Positions 17,242-28,709 of a DNA stretch of 45,305 nucleotides are shown here, piece by piece. The notes beneath the pieces are model-generated. The model made no database searches. It was not told where the DNA came from and saw only the letters and a program-made list of their open reading frames with translations. Positions within the stretch are counted from its first letter, which is position 1. Each line of letters opens with the position of its first letter. The DNA comes from Candidatus Latescibacterota bacterium (GTDB lineage: Bacteria; Latescibacterota; UBA2968), in NCBI GenBank assembly GCA_022824945.1, contig JAJDYX010000025.1, forward strand, positions 1-45,305. The letters run 5' to 3'. Made by a program: the position numbers and the translations under genes.

Positions 17242-20200
17242 ATGACTCGACGCGATGCTGTATGGATCGTTTGCTTCCTGATCGCCGGTGCGCTCGGTCT
17301 CACCTGTTATATCCAGTTTTTTGACCGCGCGCTTCCGGTTGCTTCGCTCAATTTTCGCGTAGATCGCGAACAGGCATATCAAGCTGCCGAGGCGTATCTC
17401 GACCGCCAGGGTTACGATCTCACAGATTATGAAAGTGCTCAGGTCTTCTCGTACTCCAGCCTGCCCCAGGTTTTTCTCGAACGCACTCTGGGCCTTGAGG
17501 AAGCCAACCGCCTCGTGCGCGAATGGGTCTCGGTATGGTATTGGAACATTCGCTGGTTTAAGCCGCTTCAAAAAGAAGAACTCCGCGTGCGTATTGATCC
17601 CGGCGGACGCATTGTAGGGTTTACGCACAGCATTCTCGAATCTGACGAAGGCGCGAGTCTTTCAGAAGAAGATGCCCGTGTTATTGCGGAGACTTTTTTG
17701 ACCGATGTGCAGGGCTTTCAACTCGATAATTACGAACCCATCGAAGCGTCGAGTACTGAGCGCCCCAATCGAATGGATCACACTTTTACTTACCGAAAAA
17801 AAGATTTTGTCGTGGGCGATGATGGGCACTACCGCTTGAGCGTTACGGTTAAGGGCGATAAAGCAGGCTATTTTGCCGAAGGCCTCAAAGTGCCCGAAAC
17901 ATTTTCGCGCAATTACCGGGAAATTCGCTCGCGTGCGGGTTTGCTCACCAATATTGCGTCAGTTTTCTTTTTTGCGTTGGGCATTGCAATGGTTGTCGTG
18001 CTCGTGCGTAAATACCGCCAGCGCACATTGATATGGCGCGCTGCCCTCGGCGTGGGTATTCTCGTGGCCGCCACCAGTTTTCTCGGTGCCGTCAATGGCT
18101 ATCCGCTCACTCGCTTCGGTTACGATACTACGCAGTCCTTTGTTTCCTTTATTCTCACCTTCATCTTTGGCGGATTGTTGAGTGCTGTACTCAGCGGAGT
18201 CATCATCGCGTTGTCCGGTACAGCCGGGGGTGCTGCCGCCCAGGATGTGGAAGGCTGGAAAAATCCACTTGCGCGACTGTCTCTGCGCGGCTGGCGATCG
18301 GCGAGTTTTGCACGTATCACCCTTGTCGGTTATGGACTTGCCTTTGCCCATCTGGGATACGTCACCATTTTTTACATTTTGGGCAATGACTATCTGGGGG
18401 TCTGGTCTCCCGCGGCGATGACCCAGTACAGCAATACGTATAGTACTTATTTGCCTTGGATCTATCCTCTGCTTATCGGTCTTCTCGCCGCAACTATGGA
18501 AGAATTTTTCTTTCGCCTGCTCGCCATTTCACTGCTTATTCGGTATTTGAAAAGCACCTGGTTAGCCGTTCTCATTCCCGCGATTGTGTGGGCCTTTTTG
18601 CACGCGAATTATCCGCAGGAACCCATTTATATTCGCGGGCTTGAACTCACCGTGGTTGGCGTTATTTTTGGACTTGTGTTTTTGCGCTACGGTGTTTGGG
18701 CAACCATTATTTCGCATTATGTGTACAATTGCTTTCTCGGTATTTATCCGATGGTGCAGTCCGATAGTCTCTACTTCAAGGTCTCGGGCATTCTGGCGGT
18801 TGCGATTATTTTTATTCCGGCCATTCCCGCTATTTTTGGTGTGATTACGGGGCGCTATAAAGAGGTAGAGGAGCCTGAAGAAATGGCTCCCCCTGAGCTC
18901 CCAGAGGATACAGTGCCTGAAACCGCAGTTCCCGAATCCGACCCACCCCCTGAACCCGAGGTCGAACGCAAAACCCCTTCGGATTATCTGATTCCCAAAA
19001 GTGGTCTCGTCGTTTTTGGCGTTCTGGGGCTGATCGGTTGGTCTGTGTATTTCATATCCGACCTTCCGGGATTTGCTAAATACGCTCGCGAGTCCATTAT
19101 CACGCGGACCGAGGCGATTGAGAAGGCAGATGATATTCGCCGGCAACTCGGTCTCGATCTCGAAGGCTATCAACGCACCACGTCGTTTTCCAGCGGTTTT
19201 AGATCCGGCCATTTTACACATCTCATCCGAAATGTCGATCTGGCGCGTGCAGATACGCTCGCTGCGGAGCATACAGCATCGTGGCGCTGGCGGGTGCGCT
19301 GGTTCAAACCGCTTGAAAAAGAAGAAATCACTATTAGCATTGATGGAAATGGCGATTTTTGTCGCATATCGCATTATGTTCCCGAAAATCGGGAGGGCGC
19401 AGAACTCAGTACGGAAGAAGCGCAAAAGATTGCCGAGGCTTTTCTATCCAAATATTTACAGCGGGATGTGACAGATACTGCGATTTACAAACGCCTTGAA
19501 GCCCGCTCGCAAAAGCGCGAAAATCGAATGGATCACAGTTTTGTGTGGGAACGCACGGATATCAAAGTTGAAGAGGGAGAATTTCGCATTACTGCCTCTG
19601 TGCAGGGCGATCAAATCGGTCAGACAAACGCATACTACAAAGCACCCGAAGAGTTTTTGCGCAAATTGCGCGAACGCACGGCAAAAAGCACGATTGTTTC
19701 TGCTGTCTCGACAATCGCAGTTATCGTAACTGCGGTGCTCGCCATTATTTTCTTTTTGCGTGCCTATCGCAATGGGCATGTCAACTGGCAGTTGCCCATT
19801 CGTGTTGGCATTCTGGCTGGTGCGTGCTTTGTGCTCGCAACACTCAATAATATACCTGCGTTCTACGCAGGTTATAATACCAGTGAAGCAATGAGTACTT
19901 TTCTCGGAGATAAACTCATTGGCTTCGTCATAGGACTTGTTATTGCTGCGATCATGGTTTTTTTACTCAGTGCATTTGGCGATACGATGTATCGCCGCGA
20001 ACGCCCCCATGAGATGCAAATTTCCGATTGGATCGATGTGCTTCGCCTGAAGATAAATAGCACAGCACTCTGGTGGCAGGTTGTCTTTCTGGTCGTGTGC
20101 TGTTTGGGGATTATGAGAGGTAATAGTATTTTTTCGTCTTATATCAATCTCATCTATCTCGGCGATTATCTCGTAGCAGGCGGTGGCTCACCAGCCAGTA

Positions 20201-20640
20201 TCAATAGCTATGTACCCGCATTTGGTGAACTCCTCGACGAAGTCAGCGGTATGCTTATAGCTCCCTTTGCCATTCTCGGTGTTCTGTTTGTCTGGTGGCG
20301 CGTGATAGGTAAGATAAATCTGGTTGTTCTCGCCGTATTGCTCGTGCTTATCTTTCAATCTGTGGTTTCGCCAGCAAAAGATTTTTATCACGCAGGTATT
20401 CTTCTCGCCAAAAGTATTCCATATTGGCTGATTATGGCTTTCCTCATTTTGAAGTATATCCGCTTCAATCTGCTCTTTTATGCCGTGATGGCCTGGGGGT
20501 CAATTATTTTTGTTGGCATTCGCTATCTCAAATACGATCCCGGGATTTGCCAGGTCAATGGGAGTCTCATGATTCTTTTTGGCTGCATTCCTATCATTCT
20601 CGCCATTTTGGCCTGGTACAAAGCGCGATCTACAGCGTAG
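17242..20640 (+). CDS. Duplicated CPBP-family intramembrane metalloprotease-like protein
   Basis: Membrane protein of 1132 aa made of two related halves. Each half begins with one membrane span, then an extracytoplasmic domain with a shared stretch (IRWFKPLQKEE at 103-113, VRWFKPLEKEE at 685-695; NRMDH at 176 and 761). The first half carries the CPBP/Abi protease motifs: EEFFFR (420-425), H454 in FLHANY and H492/N496 in SHYVYN. The second half has membrane spans but none of these motifs. A Pro/Glu-rich linker lies at 541-577. Ordinary CPBP proteins are only 200-300 aa. A strong AAAGGAGG site is 7 bases before the ATG. Role is unknown; family members cut or process membrane-bound substrates. 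Confidence 0.8.
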   Translation: MTRRDAVWIVCFLIAGALGLTCYIQFFDRALPVASLNFRVDREQAYQAAEAYLDRQGYDLTDYESAQVFSYSSLPQVFLERTLGLEEANRLVREWVSVWYWNIRWFKPLQKEELRVRIDPGGRIVGFTHSILESDEGASLSEEDARVIAETFLTDVQGFQLDNYEPIEASSTERPNRMDHTFTYRKKDFVVGDDGHYRLSVTVKGDKAGYFAEGLKVPETFSRNYREIRSRAGLLTNIASVFFFALGIAMVVVLVRKYRQRTLIWRAALGVGILVAATSFLGAVNGYPLTRFGYDTTQSFVSFILTFIFGGLLSAVLSGVIIALSGTAGGAAAQDVEGWKNPLARLSLRGWRSASFARITLVGYGLAFAHLGYVTIFYILGNDYLGVWSPAAMTQYSNTYSTYLPWIYPLLIGLLAATMEEFFFRLLAISLLIRYLKSTWLAVLIPAIVWAFLHANYPQEPIYIRGLELTVVGVIFGLVFLRYGVWATIISHYVYNCFLGIYPMVQSDSLYFKVSGILAVAIIFIPAIPAIFGVITGRYKEVEEPEEMAPPELPEDTVPETAVPESDPPPEPEVERKTPSDYLIPKSGLVVFGVLGLIGWSVYFISDLPGFAKYARESIITRTEAIEKADDIRRQLGLDLEGYQRTTSFSSGFRSGHFTHLIRNVDLARADTLAAEHTASWRWRVRWFKPLEKEEITISIDGNGDFCRISHYVPENREGAELSTEEAQKIAEAFLSKYLQRDVTDTAIYKRLEARSQKRENRMDHSFVWERTDIKVEEGEFRITASVQGDQIGQTNAYYKAPEEFLRKLRERTAKSTIVSAVSTIAVIVTAVLAIIFFLRAYRNGHVNWQLPIRVGILAGACFVLATLNNIPAFYAGYNTSEAMSTFLGDKLIGFVIGLVIAAIMVFLLSAFGDTMYRRERPHEMQISDWIDVLRLKINSTALWWQVVFLVVCCLGIMRGNSIFSSYINLIYLGDYLVAGGGSPASINSYVPAFGELLDEVSGMLIAPFAILGVLFVWWRVIGKINLVVLAVLLVLIFQSVVSPAKDFYHAGILLAKSIPYWLIMAFLILKYIRFNLLFYAVMAWGSIIFVGIRYLKYDPGICQVNGSLMILFGCIPIILAILAWYKARSTA

Positions 20641-20649
20641 GAGGTATAT

Positions 20650-21873
20650 GTGCCCCATATCTGCCCGGCTTGGCCGACTTCGGTAACGGAGGAGGCCTAC
20701 TGGCAGTCGATTCGCGAGCAGTACATGATCGCGCCAGATGAAATTTATCTCAACACTGGCTCTTTTGGCTCGCAACCCAGGCCCGTGTTTGAGAAGATGC
20801 TGGAAATATTGAAGGATGTTGAACGCAATCCTACGCGACATCGAGCGGAATATAACAGCGTTGTAGATAGCTCTCGTGCCCATCTGGCAGCGTTTATCAA
20901 TGCGCCAGCAGAGGATATTGCTTTTGCCACCAATGTCACTATGGCTATCAACATGGTTGTGCATGGTCTGGATTGGCGGCCGGGCGATGAAATTCTGGCT
21001 TCAAATCAGGAATACGGCGCGATTGACAACTGTCTGCATCTGGCTGAACGCCGCTATGGCGTGGTGGTCAAGCGTGTCGAAATTCCCATTCCTCCCGAAC
21101 ATCCCGAAGATATTCTGAACGCTTTTGAGGCTGAATTTACAGATCGTACACGGCTGGTTTTTTGCAGCCATATTACCACTCGTACTGGTTTGATCACTCC
21201 GATTAAAGCGCTGACCCGACTGGCACACGACCGCGGTGCGCTGATTGCAGTAGATGGCGCGCATGCCCCGGGGATGATCCCGCTGGATCTGCAGGATCTC
21301 GGTTGCGATTTTTACGGCGGCAACTGTCACAAATGGCTCTGTGCTCCCAAAGGCACTGGTTTGCTTTATGCCTCATCTTCAATGCAAGAGCGACTCAATC
21401 ACGTTGTTGTGAGTTGGGGATACAGCCGGGAAGGCGCGAAGAGGGGGGCAGACGACATTCTGCGGATCAATGACCGTCCGTTTATGTGGGGGATTGAGAA
21501 CTGGGGCACCCGGGATCAGGCGTGTTTTGCGGCTGTAGGGGCAGCGGTTGAATTTCAAGAGGCGGTTGGCAAAGATCGGATTCGAGAACGGGGGCAACAA
21601 CTGGCGGCGTACCTGCGGGATCGTTTGGCTGAAACTGGCTGGGCAAGACAACTCACTCCCTCCGTGTCCGCACTATCCGGATCGATCTCGGCTTTCCATC
21701 TTTTCGGATTCGACGATCTGGATCTTTATGAGCGATACCGGATTACTGTGCCGACCACAAAGAATGATGACGTTTACTGGATCCGCGTTTCCACCCATAT
21801 CTGCAATGGCTTTGACGAGGTAGATCGTCTGGTGGATGCTTTATACGAACAAAGAGATGTCAGAAAGGGATGA
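20650..21873 (+). CDS. Class V PLP-dependent aminotransferase (isopenicillin N epimerase / cysteine desulfurase-like)
   Basis: Protein of 407 aa with fold-type I features: NTGSFG (35-40), DGAHAPG with PLP-ring D202 and H205, and GGNCHKWL, where K228 is the Schiff-base lysine. Family members include isopenicillin N epimerases, cysteine desulfurases and selenocysteine lyases; none can be singled out, and no active-site cysteine loop of desulfurases is clear. It starts at GTG 20650. AGGAGG at 20639-20644 overlaps the stop of the CPBP gene, so the two are probably cotranscribed. It converges with the SNF2 gene, leaving two bases between stops. Confidence 0.85.
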   Translation: MPHICPAWPTSVTEEAYWQSIREQYMIAPDEIYLNTGSFGSQPRPVFEKMLEILKDVERNPTRHRAEYNSVVDSSRAHLAAFINAPAEDIAFATNVTMAINMVVHGLDWRPGDEILASNQEYGAIDNCLHLAERRYGVVVKRVEIPIPPEHPEDILNAFEAEFTDRTRLVFCSHITTRTGLITPIKALTRLAHDRGALIAVDGAHAPGMIPLDLQDLGCDFYGGNCHKWLCAPKGTGLLYASSSMQERLNHVVVSWGYSREGAKRGADDILRINDRPFMWGIENWGTRDQACFAAVGAAVEFQEAVGKDRIRERGQQLAAYLRDRLAETGWARQLTPSVSALSGSISAFHLFGFDDLDLYERYRITVPTTKNDDVYWIRVSTHICNGFDEVDRLVDALYEQRDVRKG

Positions 21874-21875
21874 CC

Positions 21876-23669
21876 TCAGGAATCTACCTCGCGGAATCCT
21901 TTGGGCAAATCTTCTCCTTTCACAAGTGCGGCCTTCAATGCGCGTGAGTGCTGACAATTTCCTCTGTATTGAAATCCACGGCAGGCACAGGACACGTCGT
22001 TTCCATCTACTTCCAATTCGTAAAAAGCTCCCGGACGTGACGAGCTTTCCGCGCGATACTTTGCAATTTTTGGTCCACTCAATACCCGCGCTAAAATCTC
22101 AATAGCTTCTTGCGATGGTTGTTGGCGTTTAACTGGTTTACCTGTGCCAAATGCCTCTGCGTGCGTTTCCCGAAAGGCTTCGCTCGCCTCGCGCAGTACA
22201 TTGCCCACTTGGGTGCTGTCTATATCCCCAGATAAAGCATCTACTCCGGGTTGCAGCACATCCATAATACGTCGCATTTCACCCATCACATCGCGATGGA
22301 AATCTTCGGGCAGCGCGCTGCCTTCTACCATTTGGTCGATCAAATCCGCTTTTGTTTCCAGTACTGTGCGCACAAATGTATCGACTGTATCACGTCCAAC
22401 CATGTACGTCACATTTACCGTACCGGTCTGCCCAATACGATAAGCCCGGTCCTCGGCCTGCCAGTGATTGACGGGTACCCAGTCCAGGTCGTTAAATATG
22501 ACCTGGCGAGCTTCTGTCAGGTTTAGTCCCACGCCGCCTGCTGTGATATTTGCCAGTAATAATCGCACGCCATCGTCTTCTTGAAACCGATCCGCCCTTT
22601 CTTGCCGTTGTGCTACCGGTACTTCACCTGTGATCACCACGGCGCGATCTCCGAATTTTGTTTTTAAAATTTCCAGTGGGCGCAAGAAGCACGAAAATAC
22701 TATCGCTTTTTCCCCCTGATCTACCACATTTTCTACAAAGGGCAATGTCGTTCTCACTTTGGATGTCGCCAGGCGAAGTCTTGCCCTTGTCAACTGCCCC
22801 AGAGAGCGCCCCCGTTCTTCAGAGGATGGAGATTTCTCTAAAGCCTCTCGCGCACCTCGTCGAGAATATTTTTGCAGGAGATCCAGGACGGCTGTGCTCA
22901 TTCGATGCGCGACCCGACTCGATACATCTACGTCCAACCACGTCCGTATTTTAGGTGGCAAATCCAGGACCTGATTCTTTGTCCGCCGCAACATAATCCC
23001 ATGCAAATGTACTGTTAATTCTTCGATATTACTCGCGCCATCCGTCACCCAGCCATATTCTCCCTTATACGCATCGCAATACCGTTTTGCAAATCCCATA
23101 AAACTGCGTCCCAGCGCGTGTCGGGCAAGTTGTAACAATGGGAAGAGATCTCTTGGCCTACTCGTCAGGGGCGTGCCTGTCAGAATATGCACCACTATTT
23201 CTTCGGGCAATTGCTTTACCAGTTGCATAGAAAATTTGTGCCGCTGACTGCGGTGGTTTTTCAAATAATGCGCCTCGTCAAAGACAACGCCTTTCCAGCC
23301 CTGCGCGCATAACGCATTGATGTGTTTGCCCAGGATATCGTAATTGATGATTGCCCAGCCTTCAAACCCCACCTCAGGGGGATCGTCCGGTCCAATAATC
23401 CACGTATGTACACGGGGTAGAACAACCGCAATTTCTCTCGCCCAATTGCGTTTCACCGTTGCCGGACAAATGACCAGATACGGTCCTTGGAGTTCGGTTT
23501 GTGACATGGCAATCACGGACTGCCGCGTTTTGCCCAGCCCCATGTCATCGGCTAAGATCGACCGCCGCCGCCCCATCAAAAACGCGATGCCCTCTACCTG
23601 ATGTGGATAAAGTCCTTCGGCAATGTCTGTTGCGCGGTTGAGTATTGCTGTGTCGAATGTTTCAGCCAT
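21876..23669 (-). CDS. SNF2-family DNA translocase with C-terminal SWIM zinc finger
   Basis: Protein of 597 aa. The helicase core has DDMGLGKT (41-48), DEAH (131-134), a TGTP motif III, and motif VI QAEDRAYRIGQ. Spacing resembles the HARP/SMARCAL1 side of the SNF2 group. Residues 561-574 hold CxC and CxH (C561, C563, C572, H574), the zinc pattern of a SWIM domain that could bind DNA or protein. In better-known bacterial SNF2 proteins the SWIM lies at the N-terminus. Likely role: ATP-driven remodelling of DNA structures or protein-DNA complexes. Alone on its strand between two convergent or divergent neighbours. Confidence 0.85.
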   Translation of the reverse strand: MAETFDTAILNRATDIAEGLYPHQVEGIAFLMGRRRSILADDMGLGKTRQSVIAMSQTELQGPYLVICPATVKRNWAREIAVVLPRVHTWIIGPDDPPEVGFEGWAIINYDILGKHINALCAQGWKGVVFDEAHYLKNHRSQRHKFSMQLVKQLPEEIVVHILTGTPLTSRPRDLFPLLQLARHALGRSFMGFAKRYCDAYKGEYGWVTDGASNIEELTVHLHGIMLRRTKNQVLDLPPKIRTWLDVDVSSRVAHRMSTAVLDLLQKYSRRGAREALEKSPSSEERGRSLGQLTRARLRLATSKVRTTLPFVENVVDQGEKAIVFSCFLRPLEILKTKFGDRAVVITGEVPVAQRQERADRFQEDDGVRLLLANITAGGVGLNLTEARQVIFNDLDWVPVNHWQAEDRAYRIGQTGTVNVTYMVGRDTVDTFVRTVLETKADLIDQMVEGSALPEDFHRDVMGEMRRIMDVLQPGVDALSGDIDSTQVGNVLREASEAFRETHAEAFGTGKPVKRQQPSQEAIEILARVLSGPKIAKYRAESSSRPGAFYELEVDGNDVSCACRGFQYRGNCQHSRALKAALVKGEDLPKGFREVDS

Positions 23670-23770
23670 AGAAAGACCCGTTTGGTGAATTTAGTTGCTT
23701 TTAAAATAACTCTTTTCTTTTTTTAATATAGTTTATACTTTGCTTTTTGCAATCGGCAAACTATTAATAA

Positions 23771-25258
<1,488 letters not shown>

Positions 25259-25278
25259 GTTATCTGTTTTAGTACATG

Positions 25279-25318
25279 AAAAAACGCTGTGCAGAGCACT
25301 TCTGCACAGCGTTTTTTT
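25279..25318. terminator. Bidirectional terminator between ilvC and the RND gene
   Basis: ACGCTGTGCAGA (25284-25295) pairs exactly with TCTGCACAGCGT (25301-25312) around a GCACT loop, flanked by an A tract on the left and a T tract on the right. It lies between convergent genes and serves both strands. Confidence 0.93.
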
Positions 25319-25333
25319 AGGAGATTGAAGCGT

Positions 25334-28300
25334 TCAGGCTCTTTTTGCCACAGCCACAATCCGCTTTGTATATCCCGACAGGTCATCCATGAGCGAATAT
25401 ATGGTGGGCAGGATGACGAGGGTGAGGATGGTAGAGATCGAGAGGCCAGAGATAATGACCAGACCAATTGGTCCCCAGCGCCTGGCATTGCCTTCGGCAT
25501 TGCCGTAAATCATCGGGATAACCAGTGGCGTAAGCCCCAGAATAGTCGTGGTTGCAGTCATTAAAATGGGACGCAGACGATCTTGTCCACCGCGCAAGAT
25601 CGCATCTCTTCGATATAGCCCCTGTTTGCGATAGCGATTGATGTGGTCGATTAATACAATGCCGTTGTTGACCACAATGCCAAATAAAATGAGTAGCCCA
25701 TAGGTCGCATTGCTGTCCAGCGCAATGCCGAATATGTAAAGTCCCAATGCGACACCTATAAACGCGAAGCTGATAGAAAACATGATGGTAAATGGATGGA
25801 TGTACGATTCAAATAGCGAAGCCATGATCAGGTAAATAAGCAGGGCGGCAAATATCATGGTGAAATTGGTTTCGCCCTCTTCTGAAGCCATATAGCGAAA
25901 GCGCCGATCCATCTGCCAGCCATACCCCTGGGGCAATGGGATGGCATCCATGCGGTCGCGCATTTCATAACCGACCTTTTGCACTTCCGATGCTTCCGTG
26001 TTTGCAAACACGGTTACGGTTGACATCCGATCCTGTCGCTCAATGGATTGTGGTCCTTTGGTCAATTCAAAATCGGCCAGGCTGGCAAATGAAATCATAG
26101 TGCCGCGGTTGTTTTCAAAGGAGAGGGTTTTGAGCTGGTCCAGCGTGGCGCGATCCTCTTCCCGCAGTTGCAGCGCAATGTCGATTTCCCCATCTGGCGT
26201 TTTGAATTTGCTATTTCCACGAGAACCCAATGCCGTGGCAACCGTTGCAGCTATTTGCTGCGGTGAAAGGCCGTATTGTTGCGCTCTGTCTCTCCTGACC
26301 GATACCCTGATTTCTTCTGTGCCACTTTCCAGGCTGGTTTCCACGTCGTGAATGCCTTCAATATCGTCCATTCGCAGCCGAATATCTTCAGCTAAAATCG
26401 CCAGTACTTCGGGATTTCGCCCTTTGATTTCTATCCCGACGCCCGTGGCACTGCTGCCACCACGCCTGAAGCCAGCCTTAAAACGCACGCCCGGGATGTC
26501 TTTGGGCAGCAACTCACTTACCTGTTTTTTCACATCGTCTGTGCTAAGCGGGCTTTCTTCGACGGGTTTTAAGTATAAATAAATCGTATTGCCGCGTCGG
26601 GTGCTAAATCGCGTTTTTATCGCTTCGATATCCAGTTTTTCCTTATGTGGGATGATAATGGCTTCAACCTGTTTGAAAAGCTCGAGTGCGTCGTCGATAT
26701 CGTAGGTCCGGGGCATTTCTACCATATAACCCACCATGCGGTCGGGTTGATAGCGATAGCGCTGTACTTCAATTTTGGTAAAAATGTATATGCCGCCAAA
26801 GAGGATAAATGTAGCGACGACAACGGTGGTCCAGCGATAGTGCAGGGTCGTGCTGATTACGCGCGTGTAAACACCTTTGAGACCGAGATGCCGAAACCGA
26901 AAATAGACATAGCCGATTGTGGCGACGAATACGCCCAGCACGATCCACACGCCTATTGGTACAGTTGAAAGTCCGCCCAAAATCCACAGCGTATTATCTT
27001 TCAGCCAGTTGGCCGATTCGACAATGCCTTCCCGATAAATGAGATACGCCGCGCCTGCGGCAAATAGAGTGCCCAATCCGATTTTCAAAAAGAGATCGAC
27101 GCGGGTGCCCGCATTTGAAAATGCCCGGGAGCAGGCCAGAGGTATGAGTGTTAAAGCCACACATAGTGCGGCTACGACTGCAATGCATACAGTGATGGCA
27201 AAATCGCGCATCCACATTGTATTGTACGAGCCAGAAATGAAGATGAGGGGAACAAATACACATATTGTCGTCAGTGCTGCCGCCAGTACGGGTATGCCGA
27301 TTTCTCGGCTGCCCTCAATTGCGGCGGTCCGCGTACCATCGCCTACGTCAAAGCGTCTGCGATAAATATTTTCCAGAGCCACGACCGCCGGATCGACCAG
27401 CATTCCAATGGCGACCATCAGCCCCATCATCGAGATCATGTTCAGTGTGATAGTCGATCCAAAGACTTGCCGCATCAGATACATGATCATGAAAACGCAC
27501 AATACCGAAATGGGAATGGCCGACCCCACAATGAGCGTGCTGCGGAAGTTTCGCAAAAATACAAAAATGATACCAATAGCCAGCATGCCTCCCAAAATAG
27601 CGGATTGCCCTAGACTGGCGATGCCCCTTACCACTGCTTCTGATTGGTCTCGGCGCAAGTGCAATCGCAATTTGTCGCGCCCAATTTCATCTTGAAGAGC
27701 GTCTAATTCTGCCCGGACCAGGCGGCAGGTTTCGACCAGATTGGCTGTCGAGGTTTTGCGAATTTCCATAGAGACCACATCGCGCCCGTCCATGCGTTCA
27801 AAATATCGCTTTTCCGGATAGTCGTAGCTCACCTGCGCCACATCTTTTATTTCCAGACCATTGGGAAGCGTGAGATCGCGTATTTGATCCACTTCGTCAA
27901 ATTCGCCCACTGCCCGCACCGCGAGGCGTTTGTTGCCCTCTGTAACATAACCGCCGGAAATGTTGATGTTGTTGGAGCGAATTGTTCTGTTGAGGGTGCG
28001 GATATCTAAGCCATGGGCGTGCATGCGATTTTTATCGACATCAACTCTGAGTATTCTTTCGTCGGCACCTTCCATTTCGACATTGCCTACCCCGGGGATG
28101 CGCTGCAAGCGCGGCAAGATCGTGTTTTTATACACTGTGGCGAGTTCAGATTGATCATCGCCCATCCAGACCATATTGTAGTCCAGAATTTCCCAGTCCG
28201 CAGAATCCCATCTGCGCATCTCAATGCGTTCGAGATCTTCGGGAAGTCTGCCGCGAACTTGATCAACGCGATCCCTTACCTGAATAGATTTGAGATCCAT

Positions 28301-28600
28301 GTCGGTACCGTAGTCAAATTCCATGAACACATAACCCCGACTATCATAGGATCGCGCGCGGAGTGATTCAACGCCGGGAATCGTGCCCAGTATCTCTTCG
28401 ATTGGTTTGGTAATTTTCTTTTCAATCTCTTCGGGAGATGATGAGGGATATGAAAAGCTCACATACATCCTGGGATACTGCAAGTCGGGTGCGTATTCGA
28501 GGGGCAATCTGAATAGGGAGATGAAACCCATGACTATGAGACTGAGCGCTATCATTACAGCAGTAATGGGTTTTTTGATCGCGTATTCCGAGAGTTTCAT
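25334..28600 (-). CDS. RND-family (AcrB/MMPL-like) efflux transporter
   Basis: Inner-membrane proton-driven exporter of 1088 aa, somewhat longer than AcrB (about 1050). The N-terminus and the porter segments (SSSPEEIEKKITKPIEE; PGVGNVEMEG) are typical. In TM4 the usual DD pair reads D403-P404, and TM10 has N978-N979 where AcrB has lysine; other HAE1 groups share such changes. A hydrophobic insertion of about two extra spans lies between the halves (about residues 500-565). No membrane-fusion or outer-membrane partner gene is nearby. GAGG sits about 8 bases before the ATG. An operator-like palindrome lies over its promoter, suggesting repression. The substrate is unknown. Confidence 0.9.
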   Translation of the reverse strand: MKLSEYAIKKPITAVMIALSLIVMGFISLFRLPLEYAPDLQYPRMYVSFSYPSSSPEEIEKKITKPIEEILGTIPGVESLRARSYDSRGYVFMEFDYGTDMDLKSIQVRDRVDQVRGRLPEDLERIEMRRWDSADWEILDYNMVWMGDDQSELATVYKNTILPRLQRIPGVGNVEMEGADERILRVDVDKNRMHAHGLDIRTLNRTIRSNNINISGGYVTEGNKRLAVRAVGEFDEVDQIRDLTLPNGLEIKDVAQVSYDYPEKRYFERMDGRDVVSMEIRKTSTANLVETCRLVRAELDALQDEIGRDKLRLHLRRDQSEAVVRGIASLGQSAILGGMLAIGIIFVFLRNFRSTLIVGSAIPISVLCVFMIMYLMRQVFGSTITLNMISMMGLMVAIGMLVDPAVVALENIYRRRFDVGDGTRTAAIEGSREIGIPVLAAALTTICVFVPLIFISGSYNTMWMRDFAITVCIAVVAALCVALTLIPLACSRAFSNAGTRVDLFLKIGLGTLFAAGAAYLIYREGIVESANWLKDNTLWILGGLSTVPIGVWIVLGVFVATIGYVYFRFRHLGLKGVYTRVISTTLHYRWTTVVVATFILFGGIYIFTKIEVQRYRYQPDRMVGYMVEMPRTYDIDDALELFKQVEAIIIPHKEKLDIEAIKTRFSTRRGNTIYLYLKPVEESPLSTDDVKKQVSELLPKDIPGVRFKAGFRRGGSSATGVGIEIKGRNPEVLAILAEDIRLRMDDIEGIHDVETSLESGTEEIRVSVRRDRAQQYGLSPQQIAATVATALGSRGNSKFKTPDGEIDIALQLREEDRATLDQLKTLSFENNRGTMISFASLADFELTKGPQSIERQDRMSTVTVFANTEASEVQKVGYEMRDRMDAIPLPQGYGWQMDRRFRYMASEEGETNFTMIFAALLIYLIMASLFESYIHPFTIMFSISFAFIGVALGLYIFGIALDSNATYGLLILFGIVVNNGIVLIDHINRYRKQGLYRRDAILRGGQDRLRPILMTATTTILGLTPLVIPMIYGNAEGNARRWGPIGLVIISGLSISTILTLVILPTIYSLMDDLSGYTKRIVAVAKRA

Positions 28601-28682
28601 AGACAGACCTCAAAAAGGTAAAAGTTGAAGTGAGAGGTGAGATGTAAATCTCAGTCTGTATCCATCAGCAATGGAGTTTTGC

Positions 28683-28700
28683 TAAGTAACCATTTACTTA
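28683..28700. promoter_or_regulatory. Palindromic operator-like site upstream of the RND gene
   Basis: TAAGTAA-CCAT-TTACTTA is a perfect seven-base inverted repeat with a four-base centre. It begins 9 bases downstream of the -10 of the candidate RND promoter, so it would cover the transcription start. TetR-type repressors of efflux pumps commonly bind such sites; no such regulator gene is in the window. Confidence 0.55.
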
Positions 28701-28709
28701 CTTATGGAT

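Noticed and set aside
18562..19425. Long minus-strand frame inside the CPBP gene
   Set aside because: No start signal or recognisable motif; the plus-strand gene has clear protease motifs and a strong ribosome site.
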